Shown here one piece after another: positions 55,126-64,000 of a stretch of DNA of 64,000 bases; within the stretch, counting starts at the first letter, position 1, and each line of letters begins with the position of its first letter. The translations under genes and the position numbers were made by a program. Source of the stretch: Microbacterium sp. LWO14-1.2 (GTDB taxonomy: Bacteria; Actinomycetota; Actinomycetes; Actinomycetales; Microbacteriaceae); the NCBI RefSeq assembly GCF_038397715.1, contig NZ_CP151633.1, positions 1,054,001 through 1,118,000 on the forward strand, read 5' to 3'. The notes beneath the pieces were generated by a model that worked only from the letters and a program-made list of their open reading frames with translations, ran no database searches and had not been told where the DNA came from.

Positions 55126-55944
55126 TCAGCGCCACCAGGTGTCGTCCGGCGTGACCGGGAGGTGACGCTTGTGCTGTGTCGCGAGGTACCGGGATTCGAT
55201 GCGCCCGGCGACATCGGCGTCGACCTGCTCGCCCTCGAGGAACGCGTCGATCTGCTCGTAGGTGAGTCCCAGTTCGTCTTCGTCGGCACGACCGGGCTGC
55301 CCGTCGAGCAGGTCAGCGGTGGGCACCTTGTAGGCGAGCCGTTCCGGCGCGTCGAGATGCAGCAGCAGGGACCGCCCCTGGCGCTTGGTCAGGCCGGAGA
55401 GCGGCAGGATGTCTGCCGCTCCGTCGCCGAACTTCGTGTAGAAACCGGTCACGGCCTCCGCCGCATGGTCGGTGCCGATCACGAGCAGCCCGTCGTGGCC
55501 CGCGAGGGCGTACTGGGTCACCATGCGCAGACGCGCCTTGATGTTCCCCCTGTTGAAGTCGGTGATGTCGCTCGTGACGGCGAACTCGATGTCCTCCTCG
55601 ACACCGTCGACGCCGTTCTGGATGTTCACCTCGACCGAGGAGTCGGGTTCGATGAACGCCAGCGCTGCCGCCGCGTCCTCCGCGTCGTGCTGCACGCGGT
55701 ACGGGAGCCGCACGGCGAGGAAGCTGGCCTCGCCGCCTTCGGCGCGCACGCGCTCGACCGCGAGCTGAGCCAGGCGGCCTGCCAGAGTCGAGTCCTGTCC
55801 GCCGGAGATGCCGAGGACGAACCCCTTGGCTCCGGTCGTGCGCAGGTAGTCGACGAGGAACTGCACCCGGCGTTCCACTTCGGCTTCCGGGTCGATCTCG
55901 GGCTTCACGCCGAGCGCTTCCGCGATCTGCTGCTGCAGGGTCAT
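55126..55944 (-). CDS. nadE: NAD+ synthase, ammonia-dependent
   Basis: 272 residues, the short NH3-dependent form. ATP pyrophosphatase loop [37 protein letters not shown] and the C-terminal KRHLPVTP match NadE. Amidates NaAD to NAD. Single gene. Confidence 0.95.
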   Translation of the reverse strand: MTLQQQIAEALGVKPEIDPEAEVERRVQFLVDYLRTTGAKGFVLGISGGQDSTLAGRLAQLAVERVRAEGGEASFLAVRLPYRVQHDAEDAAAALAFIEPDSSVEVNIQNGVDGVEEDIEFAVTSDITDFNRGNIKARLRMVTQYALAGHDGLLVIGTDHAAEAVTGFYTKFGDGAADILPLSGLTKRQGRSLLLHLDAPERLAYKVPTADLLDGQPGRADEDELGLTYEQIDAFLEGEQVDADVAGRIESRYLATQHKRHLPVTPDDTWWR

Positions 55945-56055
55945 GGCGGTCCTCCGGTCTTGTCGACATCAGTATCCTCCCCCAGTGTTACATCGGAATG
56001 ACGTGCCGGGCGAGGAGCAGCACGGGGCGTCGACGCACGATGGGAGAATGGACGG

Positions 56056-56613
56056 GTGAGACTTCTCGTCGCCGCGATGGCATCCGAACTCGAAGCGTTC
56101 CCCGACGACCTGGAGGGCTTCGATCAGCTCGTCACCGGCGAGGGCAAGATGCAGGCGACATACGCGCTGACGAGGGCGCTGTCCGCGAGGGACTACGAGG
56201 AGATCGTCGTCGTCGGCACCGCGGGCGGCATCGACCCGGAGCTGGACGCGGTGGTGCACGAGGTGGGCAGTGCGCTGCAGCATGACGTCTTCGACCTCGA
56301 GGGCGTCGCGGGACAGCACGTCTCGCTGCCCGCGCGCGTGTCGACCGGCCGCGAGGGTGTGCTGATCGCGACGGGAGACAGCTTCGTGGGCGATGCGGGG
56401 ATCACCGCGGTCATCCGCCCGTCCGGTGCCGGGCTGGTCGACATGGAGACGTACGCGTACATCTGGGTCGCGCAGCAGTTCGGCGTGCCTATCCGCGCGT
56501 TCAGAGCGATCTCGGATCGCGCTGAGGACGGCGCACTCGTCGACTTCCGTGCGGCGATCGCGCGCTGCAGCGTGATGCTGCGCGAGACGATCCGCCAGGA
56601 GTACGGAGTCTGA
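56056..56613 (+). CDS. 5'-methylthioadenosine/S-adenosylhomocysteine nucleosidase-like protein
   Basis: 185 residues, GTG start. Phosphorylase/nucleosidase fold: LLVAAMASELEAF, VVGTAGGIDPELD, and the purine site GLVDMETYAYIWVAQQFGVP with RAISDRA. Shorter than MtnN (~230), so the exact substrate is uncertain. Confidence 0.82.
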   Translation: MRLLVAAMASELEAFPDDLEGFDQLVTGEGKMQATYALTRALSARDYEEIVVVGTAGGIDPELDAVVHEVGSALQHDVFDLEGVAGQHVSLPARVSTGREGVLIATGDSFVGDAGITAVIRPSGAGLVDMETYAYIWVAQQFGVPIRAFRAISDRAEDGALVDFRAAIARCSVMLRETIRQEYGV

Positions 56614-56616
56614 CGC

Positions 56617-59600
56617 TCAGCGCGTCTCGATGACGCTCGGACCGTTCGGCGTGGCCCGCACCGACAGCTGAGCCGGGATCTGCTCCTTCATCGCTTCGAC
56701 GTGACTGATGACACCGACCGTCCGGCCGCCCTGGCGCAGCTCGTCGAGGGTGCGCATGGCCACGTCGAGCGTGTCGCCGTCGAGCGATCCGAAGCCCTCG
56801 TCGATGAACAGTGTGTCGAGACGGATGCCGCCGGCTCGCGCCGTCACGACCTCGGCGAGTCCGAGCGCGAGCGCGAGCGAGCTGAGGAACGTCTCTCCAC
56901 CGGACAGCGATTGCGCGGGACGCGTCTGGCCCGTGTAGGCGTCGAACACGACGATGCCGAGGCCGGAGGCGGCACCGCGTGCGGCGAGGGCGTCGGAGTG
57001 GCGCAGCTGATACCGTCCGGTGGACATGTCGGCCAGACGGCGATTGGCCGCCTCGACGATCTCTTCGAGCTCGGCGGCCAGCACGAAGGTCTCGAGGGTC
57101 ATCTTGCGCGTGTTGGCGCCGCGACCTGCGAGAGCGTCGGCGAGCCCTCGCAGCACCTCGAAGTCGGCGGCGCCCGCGGCACTCTCCGCGTGAGCCGCGG
57201 ACGCGGAGCCGATGAGCGATCCCAGTTGCTCGGCGAGCGCAGCAGCGCGCTCCGCGTCGGCCACGGCCGTCGACCACAGCGACCTCGCCTCGGCGGAACG
57301 CTGCTCGATCGGATCGAGGTCGATCGGCTCCTCGGGCAGAGTCCGGAGTTCGAGGTCGAGGAGGATCGCCCGTTCTTTCTCACGCTCGACGGCGTGGTGG
57401 GAGATGCGTGCTTCGAGCTCGGCCTGTACGAGAGGTGAGCGAAGTGCGGCCTCGGCGGCGTCCGCGTCGTCGAACGCGGAGGCGTCGAGCGCTGTGCTCA
57501 GCTCCCGGGCGGCCGATGCCGCGGCGTCAGCGCGGCGCGCTCGTTCATCGGTCGCCTCGATGAGCGTGCGCGCGTCGGTGACCTCGCGCTCCGCCGCGGT
57601 GATCCGCTCGGCGACCGAGGGGAAGGCTCCGCGAGCCTCCGCCACCGCGGACGCCGCCTCGATCTCCCTCTGCTCGACGATCGCGTGGGTCTCGCGTGCG
57701 GCCGCGAGCGCTGCGGCCGCCGATTCGCGGTCGCTCTGCAGTCCGGCGATGCGCGCCGACAGCTCGGCGGCGCGTCGGTCGAGAGCGGTCACCTGTTCGG
57801 CGGCGGCGAGACTCTGAGCGTGCTCGTCTGTCGCTCGGGTCAGCTCGTCAGTCGCGGCGCGGACGTCTCTCCCGTCGGCGCGACTGCTCGCTGCCGCCAG
57901 CTCGACGCGCAGCGACGCCACCTTCTCGGCGGCCGACCGCTCGACGTCGACGGCGTCGTCGCGTCGTGCTTCCGCGGCGACGATGTCGTCGGCGGATACG
58001 GGATCGGTGTGGTCGGCCGGAGCCGGATGCTCATGCGCACCGCACACCGGGCAGGCCCCGCCGTCGACAAGAGCGCTCGCGAGCTCACCCGCGAACCCGT
58101 CGAGACGACGCTGCCGCAGACGCGCGAGCTCTGTCTGCCTCTCTGCGAGCACCGAGCTCGCCGCGACCAGATCCTGCTCAGCCGCCGCGCTCTCCGCCTC
58201 CAGCCGCACGACGTCGTGCGCGGCCGCCACACGCCCCGTCGCTGCTTGCAGGGCCGTGGCGAGGTCGTCAGATCGGTCGGCGATGCGACGGAGAGCGTCG
58301 CGCTCACGGGTCGTCTCGTCGAGTCGGACGGGAAGGGTCTCGCCTTCTGCGTCGACCGCTGCGAGTCGATCCGCGGCGCCGGTGACGCCCTCCGCCGCCT
58401 CGCGCAGTTCGGATTCGCGTGCCGACGCCGACCGCTCGAGCTCGTCTGCGCGCCTCCAGGCCCCGGTCTCTCTGGTTCGCTCGGACGCCCACGCGGAGAG
58501 GTCCTCGGCGTCGACGTCATGAGCGTCCCAGTCGCGCTGCGCCCGCGCGTGCTCCTCGACCGCCTGGACGAGCGCCGCGTCCGCGCGCGCCGCCGCAACG
58601 ATCATCGTCCGCAGGGTCTCTGCTTCTCGCGCTCGCGACAGCTCCTCGCGCGCTGCGACGATCTGCGGCTCGGCTTCCTCGAGGCGTGCGAGCGCCTGCC
58701 TGGCACGGTCGCGCTCCTGCTGCGCTCGGCGCTCCTCCCTGGCGGTACTCAGCGTCGCATCGGCGGCAGCCGACCGCGTCGCGGCATCGTCCCGCTCCGC
58801 GGCCCGACGCTCCGCGCGATAGTCCGCTCGTGCACGGGCGAGGGCCAGTTCGTCGAGCCGCTGCTCGGTCGTGAGGGCGGCGGCGGCGTGCGTTCCTTCG
58901 CCGCGCGGCGACCCGCCCTCGACGGCTTCGCGGTCCTCGGTCAGGAGCCCGGCGTTCTCGACGAGCCGCTCGGCCTCGTCGAGTCTCGCCGCCACGACGG
59001 CGAGCCCCGAGGCGAGCTCCTGCTCGGCAGCCCGTCGACGCTCGTCGAACCGGGCCTGCACGTCTTCGAAACGCTCGGTGCCGAACAGCCTCCGCAGCAG
59101 CGCCTGCCGCTCGCGGCTGCCGGCCAGAAGGAACTCCGAGAAGCGGTTCTGAGCGAGGAGGATGACCTGAAGGAACTGCTCGCGACTCAACTGCAGGATG
59201 TCGTCGAGCTCGTACGCCGCCTCTCGCTCTTTGGCGGCGAGACCGATCCACTCACCCGCGACGAGGGCGTCGAGTTGGACGGAGGAGGCCTGAACGGTCA
59301 TGCCACCGCCGCGCTTCTTGGGCCTCTCGTACTCGGGCGAGCGCCGCACCCGATACCGACCGGCGGGCGTGCTGAATTCGACGACGACCTCGGTGACGTC
59401 GTCGGGTTCGCAGTGGTCGCTGCGCAGGCGCTTGTCTCCGCTCTCGTAGCGGGGGACACCGCCGTAGAGCCCGAAGCACACGGCGTCGAGGATGCTCGAC
59501 TTCCCGGCACCGGTCCGACCCTCGATCAGGAAGATGCCGTCGTCGGCGAATGCGTCGAAGTCGACGATCTGGCGTTCGCGGAAGGGACCGAACCCTTCGA

Positions 59601-59622
59601 CCTCGAGCCGATGGAGCTGCAC
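56617..59622 (-). CDS. sbcC: DNA repair exonuclease subunit SbcC
   Basis: 1001 residues. SMC-like ATPase: Walker A GRTGAGKSSILD at the N-terminus, two long coiled coils, a zinc hook CPVCGAHEH in the middle (about residue 525), and C-terminal signature QSLSGGETFLSSLALALG with Walker B FIDEGFGSLD. Works with SbcD, encoded 14 nt upstream, to process hairpins and blocked DNA ends. Confidence 0.96.
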   Translation of the reverse strand: MQLHRLEVEGFGPFRERQIVDFDAFADDGIFLIEGRTGAGKSSILDAVCFGLYGGVPRYESGDKRLRSDHCEPDDVTEVVVEFSTPAGRYRVRRSPEYERPKKRGGGMTVQASSVQLDALVAGEWIGLAAKEREAAYELDDILQLSREQFLQVILLAQNRFSEFLLAGSRERQALLRRLFGTERFEDVQARFDERRRAAEQELASGLAVVAARLDEAERLVENAGLLTEDREAVEGGSPRGEGTHAAAALTTEQRLDELALARARADYRAERRAAERDDAATRSAAADATLSTAREERRAQQERDRARQALARLEEAEPQIVAAREELSRAREAETLRTMIVAAARADAALVQAVEEHARAQRDWDAHDVDAEDLSAWASERTRETGAWRRADELERSASARESELREAAEGVTGAADRLAAVDAEGETLPVRLDETTRERDALRRIADRSDDLATALQAATGRVAAAHDVVRLEAESAAAEQDLVAASSVLAERQTELARLRQRRLDGFAGELASALVDGGACPVCGAHEHPAPADHTDPVSADDIVAAEARRDDAVDVERSAAEKVASLRVELAAASSRADGRDVRAATDELTRATDEHAQSLAAAEQVTALDRRAAELSARIAGLQSDRESAAAALAAARETHAIVEQREIEAASAVAEARGAFPSVAERITAAEREVTDARTLIEATDERARRADAAASAARELSTALDASAFDDADAAEAALRSPLVQAELEARISHHAVEREKERAILLDLELRTLPEEPIDLDPIEQRSAEARSLWSTAVADAERAAALAEQLGSLIGSASAAHAESAAGAADFEVLRGLADALAGRGANTRKMTLETFVLAAELEEIVEAANRRLADMSTGRYQLRHSDALAARGAASGLGIVVFDAYTGQTRPAQSLSGGETFLSSLALALGLAEVVTARAGGIRLDTLFIDEGFGSLDGDTLDVAMRTLDELRQGGRTVGVISHVEAMKEQIPAQLSVRATPNGPSVIETR

Positions 59623-59636
59623 CAGGAGTCTCCGCC

Positions 59637-60797
59637 TCAGATCAGCGCGTCAGCGCGCACGCGGTCGTCGAGGACCTCGCGAATCAGCTCGCGCTCGCGA
59701 TCCGTGGGTCCGTGCCCCGCGCGGACATGCTCGAGGAAGGCATCGATGCGTTCGACATCGGATACCGCTCCGCGCAACCTGTCGACATAGGTGCGCGGCG
59801 TCTGATCGCCGCCTTCGGCCGGCTGATGCTGGACCATGGCGCAGTACGGGAAATGCTCTCGCAGACGACGCATCGGCTCCGTCTGAGCGACAGCATCGGT
59901 GTACACCGCAGACACCCAATGCTCGGCATGCGCCTCGACGTTCGCGGTCGAGAGGATCTCGTCGAGCGTACCGGTGAGGGTCACCAGCGGGCGAGGCACG
60001 GGCAGATCGAGCCATGCCACCGTGGCGAGGCCGTCAACGTCGAGGTCGACGAGCCACGACCCGCGCGGCTTGCTCTGCTCGCCGAAGCTGTAGTGCAGCG
60101 GTGCTCCCGAATACCGCACCCGCTCGCTGACCTGCTGGCGTCCGTGGATGTGACCGAGCGCCACGTAGTCGGGACCGTCGAACACCGCGAGTGGAACGAC
60201 GTCGAGACCGCCCTGACGCACTTCGCGCTCGAGCCCGACGGTGGCGTCGACTCCCGCAGAGAAGCAGTGGGAGATCGCGACGGAGCGGCCGGGGTGGTCC
60301 CGCATGCCGCTGCGGACGAGGTCCATCGCGTGAGCGACGGTCTGCGCCTGCGTGCGCAGCTCGACATCCGGCCAGTGCTGGCGGACGACCGCCGGCTCGA
60401 GGTACGGGATGCCGAAGAACCGCACCGGCCCGTGCTCGTCTTCCACGGTGATGGGCGTGCCGATCGCGCGCGGGTCGGTGAGCACATGGATGCCGTCGCG
60501 CAGCAGCCGCGCCTGGAAACCCAGTCGTGCGGCCGAGTCGTGATTGCCGCTCGTGACGATCACGCGCGCGCCCGTCTCACTCAGGGCGACGAGCGCGTCG
60601 CTGAGCAGGGTGTAGGCCGCGCCGGCCGGGGTCGCGGAGTCGAAGACGTCTCCCGCGATCACGACGACGTCGACCGCATGCTCGCGCACCTGCTCCGTGA
60701 GCGCTCCGAGCACCTCGGCCAGTGCATCCATGGTGGAGTTGCCATGGAACGTGCGGCCGATGTGCCAGTCGGAGGTGTGCAGGATGCGCATACTCAC
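59637..60797 (-). CDS. sbcD: DNA repair exonuclease subunit SbcD
   Basis: 386 residues. Metallophosphoesterase motifs HTSDWHIGRTF, IAGDVFDSA, VTSGNHDSAA, ISHCF and LGHIHGRQ place the two Mn ions; the C-terminal cap domain follows. Nuclease partner of SbcC; first gene of the pair. Confidence 0.96.
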   Translation of the reverse strand: MSMRILHTSDWHIGRTFHGNSTMDALAEVLGALTEQVREHAVDVVVIAGDVFDSATPAGAAYTLLSDALVALSETGARVIVTSGNHDSAARLGFQARLLRDGIHVLTDPRAIGTPITVEDEHGPVRFFGIPYLEPAVVRQHWPDVELRTQAQTVAHAMDLVRSGMRDHPGRSVAISHCFSAGVDATVGLEREVRQGGLDVVPLAVFDGPDYVALGHIHGRQQVSERVRYSGAPLHYSFGEQSKPRGSWLVDLDVDGLATVAWLDLPVPRPLVTLTGTLDEILSTANVEAHAEHWVSAVYTDAVAQTEPMRRLREHFPYCAMVQHQPAEGGDQTPRTYVDRLRGAVSDVERIDAFLEHVRAGHGPTDRERELIREVLDDRVRADALI

Positions 60798-61071
60798 ACG
60801 GTACGAACCCCCACCGACATTCGTTCAGAGGCGTGCCGCCGACAGCGCGGAACGACCGCCGTTCCGGCGCGGTGGAGAGCGCGGAAGGTCCCCTGACCCA
60901 CCCTCGTCACGACGGTCGGCACGCGGTGATGCGTGGTGCGCGATGCACGATCACCTGTGCGACGTGCGGGGCTGCGCGATGCGATGCACGGGCTGCCCTC
61001 CGCCCACAGGTGCCGGACTTGCCCCTCCGGCTGGGGATGTGCCCGCCCCGTCGTGACTACCGACTTCCGCT

Positions 61072-61539
61072 CTACTCCTCCAGGTCGCTGGTCCAGTTCG
61101 CCTGCTGGATCCGGTTGTCCAGCTCCCGCAGGTCGCGCGCGGTGTCGTCGGCACGGACCCGCAGTGTCGCGACGGGCAGTGCGGCGAGCTGGCGCAGTTC
61201 GGAGCGCATCTGCCGGAAGCCCGGCGACGATGCGCCGGACGCCGCGGCTGCGGCATCCGTGAGAAGGGAGTGCTGCAGCCGCAGCACGTCGCGTGCGGCG
61301 AGGGCGTCGGTCATAGTGCCGTCCGCACCGAGGTCGAGCCGGGCGTTCGTGGCGTTGATGCGACGGATCAGGTCGCGCAACCGGTCGAGCGCCTCGTCGG
61401 CCTCGACGAGGAGTGCCGAGGCGTCTTCGGCCGGCTCCTCGCCCTCCTGGTATCGCGCGTTGGCGGTGATGCGGGCGCGCAGCTGCTCGATGCGGCGCTG
61501 CAGGTCGGCTCTGGCGGTGAGTGCCTCTGCGAGTCTCAT
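61072..61539 (-). CDS. DIP1984 family protein
   Basis: 155 residues from ATG 61539 (GAGGA upstream). Helical protein (LAEALTARADLQRRIEQLRA, LVEADEALDRLRDLIRRINA, GMT-like DGTMTDALAARDVLR) matching the DIP1984 family of unknown function, common in actinobacteria and firmicutes. Confidence 0.85.
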   Translation of the reverse strand: MRLAEALTARADLQRRIEQLRARITANARYQEGEEPAEDASALLVEADEALDRLRDLIRRINATNARLDLGADGTMTDALAARDVLRLQHSLLTDAAAAASGASSPGFRQMRSELRQLAALPVATLRVRADDTARDLRELDNRIQQANWTSDLEE

Positions 61540-61593
61540 GGCTTCATCCTCGCAGGGGGCGGTCGTGTAACACGGCGTCACACGACGGAACGT

Positions 61594-61902
61594 TCATCGG
61601 GAGCGCAGGAGTCCGGCGTGCTCGGGGTGCGCGGAGAACCAGTCGGCGACGTACCAGCACACCGCGTCGACCTTGCGATCGCCGCGCGACTCGATGTCGG
61701 CGACGGCCCCCTCGACGACAGTCCCGGCATAGCCGTGGCCCCGGAAAGTCGGGATCGTGAAGGCTCTCGTGAGAGCGATGGTGCGGCCGTCGTCACGGTA
61801 GTCGAGCACGCTCACGAGCTTGCCGTCGCGCGTCAGCGTGTACCGAGAGGCGTCCTTCTCATCGGTGAGGATGAAACCGGAGGCGAGTGTCGAGCTGGTC
61901 AC
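61594..61902 (-). CDS. YjdJ-type GNAT-fold small protein
   Basis: 102 residues. Short GNAT domain (TLTRDGKLVSVLDYRDDG, FTIPTFRGHGYAGTVVEGAV, AVCWYVADWFSAHPE) like the Gcn5-related YjdJ family. Probably a minimal acetyltransferase or acyl-binding protein. Confidence 0.83.
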   Translation of the reverse strand: MTSSTLASGFILTDEKDASRYTLTRDGKLVSVLDYRDDGRTIALTRAFTIPTFRGHGYAGTVVEGAVADIESRGDRKVDAVCWYVADWFSAHPEHAGLLRSR

Positions 61903-61941
61903 GCCTCCACGTTACGCCCGCCACCCCTGCCGGGGCTCGTT

Positions 61942-61971
61942 TTGACATACGCGGACTTCTTCGGACATAAT
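61942..61971 (+). promoter_or_regulatory. Strong sigma-A-like promoter for a leaderless leader peptide
   Basis: TTGACA (61942-61947), 18-nt spacer, CATAAT (61966-61971). The expected start site is about 61978, at the ATG of the short peptide (61979), so the mRNA would be leaderless. This is the clearest consensus promoter seen in the window. Confidence 0.75.
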
Positions 61972-61978
61972 CCCTCCC

Positions 61979-62080
61979 ATGACTACCAACGCAAGCCCTT
62001 TGTCCGCCCAGGAGGCGAACGGGACTGCCGGGATGATGATGCCCGGTCGCGTTGGCATGTGTTGCCGAATGTGTCGCTGA
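61979..62080 (+). CDS. Putative cysteine-rich leader peptide (33 aa)
   Basis: ATG directly at the predicted transcription start gives MTTNASPLSAQEANG ... MMMPGRVGMCCRMCR and stop. The C-terminal CCRMCR cluster after an Arg-containing stretch resembles actinobacterial cysteine-responsive leader peptides that stall or release ribosomes according to Cys-tRNA supply. A bulged GACCT/AGGTC hairpin lies 25 nt after the stop (62105-62127). The controlled gene would be the winged-helix regulator at 62233. Confidence 0.55.
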   Translation: MTTNASPLSAQEANGTAGMMMPGRVGMCCRMCR

Positions 62081-62104
62081 ACGAACAGCCACTCCGTCTG
62101 ACCT

Positions 62105-62127
62105 GACCTTTCGCGATCTGCGAGGTC
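62105..62127 (+). promoter_or_regulatory. Candidate attenuator stem after the leader peptide
   Basis: GACCT-TT-CGC pairs with GCG-AGGTC, leaving a 2-nt bulge and a 5-nt loop. It lies between the leader peptide stop and the next gene. Weak, but positioned for attenuation. Confidence 0.35.
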
Positions 62128-62232
62128 CGGGTCTCCGAGCATCCACCCTTGCTCGCTCCTCCGGCTCGCCCGGTCATTCATGCAACGCATCAGAGCCCCT
62201 TCGGCTCACGTCCTGAGAGCGACTTCATCATC

Positions 62233-62925
62233 ATGTCGAACACCGCACTTCTCGAGCGTCCCTCCACCGCTGCCGCCCCGGCCCCCGCCGCCTCGGCACC
62301 GCTCGCCGCCGATCTGCCCGCCGTCCGCTCCCCGCGCGGCTTCGCCCTGTACGTCGGACTCGACGAGATCAAGGCCGCCGAAGCCGGCGTGAGCCTCCCG
62401 CTCCTCGTCGACGCCCTGCGCCGTACCCTCGCCGAGCTCGCACCCGGCGCCGAGACCCACGCCACCGTGGCGCTCGCCCCGCACGGATCCGGCGGACGCG
62501 ACCTCGACGTCGTGCGCCTCGCGCTGCACGAGCCCGGCGCGATCGCCCGCACCAAGGCGGCCGCCGAAGAGGAGACCACTGACGAAGAGGGCGGCGTCGT
62601 CGTCGACATCTCCCGCAAGCGCGTCCTCATCGACGGCGAATCCGCCGCCTTCACGTACAAGGAGTTCGAGCTGCTGCAGTACCTCGTGCTCCGCGAGGGA
62701 CGCACGATCGAGCGCAGCGAGCTCGTGTCGGCTCTGTGGCAGGCGCAGGACGACGAGACCCCCGGCGAGCGGACCATCGACGTGCACGTGCGTCGTCTCC
62801 GCGCGAAGCTCGGCCGCTACGAGGACATCGTGCGCACGGTGCGCGGCATCGGCTACCGCTTCGACCGCCACGCGGACGTCGTCATCCGCTACGGCCATGG
62901 AACGCCGTCGCCCGACCGCTTCTGA
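62233..62925 (+). CDS. Winged-helix (OmpR/PhoB-type) DNA-binding protein without receiver domain
   Basis: 230 residues from ATG 62233. The C-terminal ~100 residues are a PhoB-type DNA-binding domain: VVVDISRKRVLIDGESAAFT, YKEFELLQYLVLREGRTIER, TIDVHVRRLRAKLG and VRTVRGIGYRFD. The N-terminal ~130 residues are Ala/Pro-rich then a small fold (RGFALYVGLDEIKAAEAGVS) with no phosphoacceptor Asp pattern, so it is not a normal response regulator. Expression probably depends on the upstream leader peptide, which would link it to cysteine or sulfur supply. Confidence 0.85.
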   Translation: MSNTALLERPSTAAAPAPAASAPLAADLPAVRSPRGFALYVGLDEIKAAEAGVSLPLLVDALRRTLAELAPGAETHATVALAPHGSGGRDLDVVRLALHEPGAIARTKAAAEEETTDEEGGVVVDISRKRVLIDGESAAFTYKEFELLQYLVLREGRTIERSELVSALWQAQDDETPGERTIDVHVRRLRAKLGRYEDIVRTVRGIGYRFDRHADVVIRYGHGTPSPDRF

Positions 62926-62959
62926 TCCCGGTGTCAGGCCCGCCGCGTAGGGTGGGCGC

Positions 62960-63916
62960 ATGACCCTGACGCAGGACGCCGCAGCCGCCGAGGCGGCAGC
63001 CGCCCCTCGTCGGGAATCGGTCTACCGGCCGGGACACCACGTCGACGTCCGGCGCACGGTGGGCATGCTGCGTCGCGGCCCGGGCGATCCCACCATGGTG
63101 TTCGACGGCGCCGTCATCTGGCGCGCGGTGCGCACCTCGCACGGAGCAGCCACGCTCGCTCTCCGCGCCGTCGGCGACGAGATCAGAGCGAGCGCGTGGG
63201 GCGCCGGCGCCGACGAGGCGCTCGATACCGTGCCCGCCCTGTGCGGCGCAGACGACGACCCCACCGGATTCGACCCCTCCCACCACCCCTTCATCGCAGA
63301 GGTCGCTCGGCGGTCTCCTGGCATCCGCCTCGCGAGGACCGGCGAGGTGTTCGACGCCCTGGCCTGCGCCATCCTCGAGCAGAAGGTCACCGGTCTGGAG
63401 GCGTTCCGCGCCTGGCGTCTGCTCGTCACGAAGTTCGGCCACCGGGCTCCCGGCCCCACTCCTCGCCCCCTGTACGCCGCGCCCACGGCATCCGAGTGGC
63501 ATCGCATCCCGTCGTGGGAGTGGCACCGCGCCGGCGTCCAGCCCCCGCAGTCGAAGACGATCGTGAGAGCCGCCGCGCGTGCCGACTCCGTCTCCCGCGC
63601 CTTCCTCTCCGCGACGACCGGCGACGACCGCGATCGGGTGCTCACGAGCCTCCCCGGGATCGGAGTGTGGACCTCCGCCGAGACCCGACTCCGCGCGCTG
63701 GGCGACTCCGACGCCGTGAGCGTCGGCGACTACCACCTCGCTCACGAGGTCGGCCACGCCCTCACCGGCCACCGCACCGACGACGACGGGATGCTCGAGC
63801 TCCTCGCCCCCTGGGCCGGCCACCGACAGCGCGTGATCCGCCTCATCTTCGCGAGCGGCGTCAGCGAACCGCGCCGAGGCCCCCGGCTCACCCCGGCCGA
63901 CCACCGCCGGCACTGA
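62960..63916 (+). CDS. DNA-3-methyladenine glycosylase II-like (AlkA/HhH-GPD) protein
   Basis: 318 residues. HhH-GPD fold: ALACAILEQKVTGLEAFRAW, hairpin LPGIGVWTSAETRLRALGD with the catalytic Asp in SVGDYHLAHEVGHAL. Removes alkylated bases from DNA. No Cys-rich Fe-S tail, consistent with AlkA rather than Nth/MutY. Confidence 0.9.
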   Translation: MTLTQDAAAAEAAAAPRRESVYRPGHHVDVRRTVGMLRRGPGDPTMVFDGAVIWRAVRTSHGAATLALRAVGDEIRASAWGAGADEALDTVPALCGADDDPTGFDPSHHPFIAEVARRSPGIRLARTGEVFDALACAILEQKVTGLEAFRAWRLLVTKFGHRAPGPTPRPLYAAPTASEWHRIPSWEWHRAGVQPPQSKTIVRAAARADSVSRAFLSATTGDDRDRVLTSLPGIGVWTSAETRLRALGDSDAVSVGDYHLAHEVGHALTGHRTDDDGMLELLAPWAGHRQRVIRLIFASGVSEPRRGPRLTPADHRRH

Positions 63917-63952
63917 TCCCTGCACGACCCGCGGCGGCTCTAGGCTGAGACC

Positions 63953-64000
63953 ATGTCACGCACCGCACTCCGCGTCTCCGTCACCGTCGGTCTGCTCGTC
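63953..64000 (+). CDS. Start of a gene cut by the window edge
   Basis: ATG 63953 gives MSRTALRVSVTVGLLV, a basic then hydrophobic start typical of a signal peptide or TM helix. Only 16 codons are visible, so no function can be given. Confidence 0.5.
   Translation, partial: MSRTALRVSVTVGLLV

Overview
The window is a high-GC actinobacterial chromosome segment, most likely from Microbacterium or a close relative in the Microbacteriaceae. Reasons: codon use is strongly GC-biased outside one central block; there is a system II cytochrome c maturation cluster (ResA, CcdA, ResB, CcsB), a BldC-like regulator, a 32-aa AURKAIP1/COX24-type protein and an SbcCD pair; and GC-rich hairpin repeats sit between genes. 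The placement is inferred from gene content, not from a search. No tRNA, rRNA, CRISPR array, integrase or transposase was seen.

Layout. 1-8.3 kb: a membrane protein with its PadR regulator, menC, a TetR regulator facing an MMPL exporter plus YhgE/Pip-like operon across two tandem palindromes, and a 2H phosphoesterase. 8.4-12.7 kb: cytochrome c maturation genes on the minus strand. 12.7-14.8 kb: a reductase and a PPOx-like flavoprotein next to a merR gene that has lost its 5' end, plus a second short merR 3' remnant. 

14.8-29.5 kb: an accessory island, less GC-rich by eye, bounded on the left by the truncated merR and on the right by a complete relative of it. It looks like a defence island: an 820-aa protein with a PD-(D/E)XK-like motif, a metallophosphoesterase/small-protein/zinc-ribbon operon, a DruA homologue without other Druantia genes, an ASCH-domain protein, several frameshifted or truncated genes and, most notably, a tightly overlapping three-gene operon (23530-28327). 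That operon encodes a protein kinase domain fused to a P-loop ATPase, an unrecognised two-half protein with a GFEDRA motif, and a protein with two C-terminal membrane segments. This is the best candidate for an undescribed system; its role in defence is inferred from architecture and context only. 

29.5-31.3 kb: an XRE-merR operon facing a thioredoxin-reductase-like flavoprotein whose promoter has the 19-bp spacer and central palindrome typical of MerR control. 31.4-44.8 kb: ordinary chromosome with a histidine phosphatase, aspS, a TauE-like exporter, a four-gene ABC importer, a polar amino-acid ABC importer, a Dabb/glutaredoxin-like/rhodanese run, bldC-like and cyclase genes. 45-51.6 kb: ArsR, a Trk/Ktr potassium system, proC, a CDF transporter, tadA, upp and a GNAT. 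51.6-64 kb: a RecB-like nuclease/helicase, nadE, a nucleosidase, sbcC and sbcD, small proteins, a probable leaderless cysteine-rich leader peptide ahead of a winged-helix regulator, and an AlkA-type glycosylase. The window ends 16 codons into another gene.
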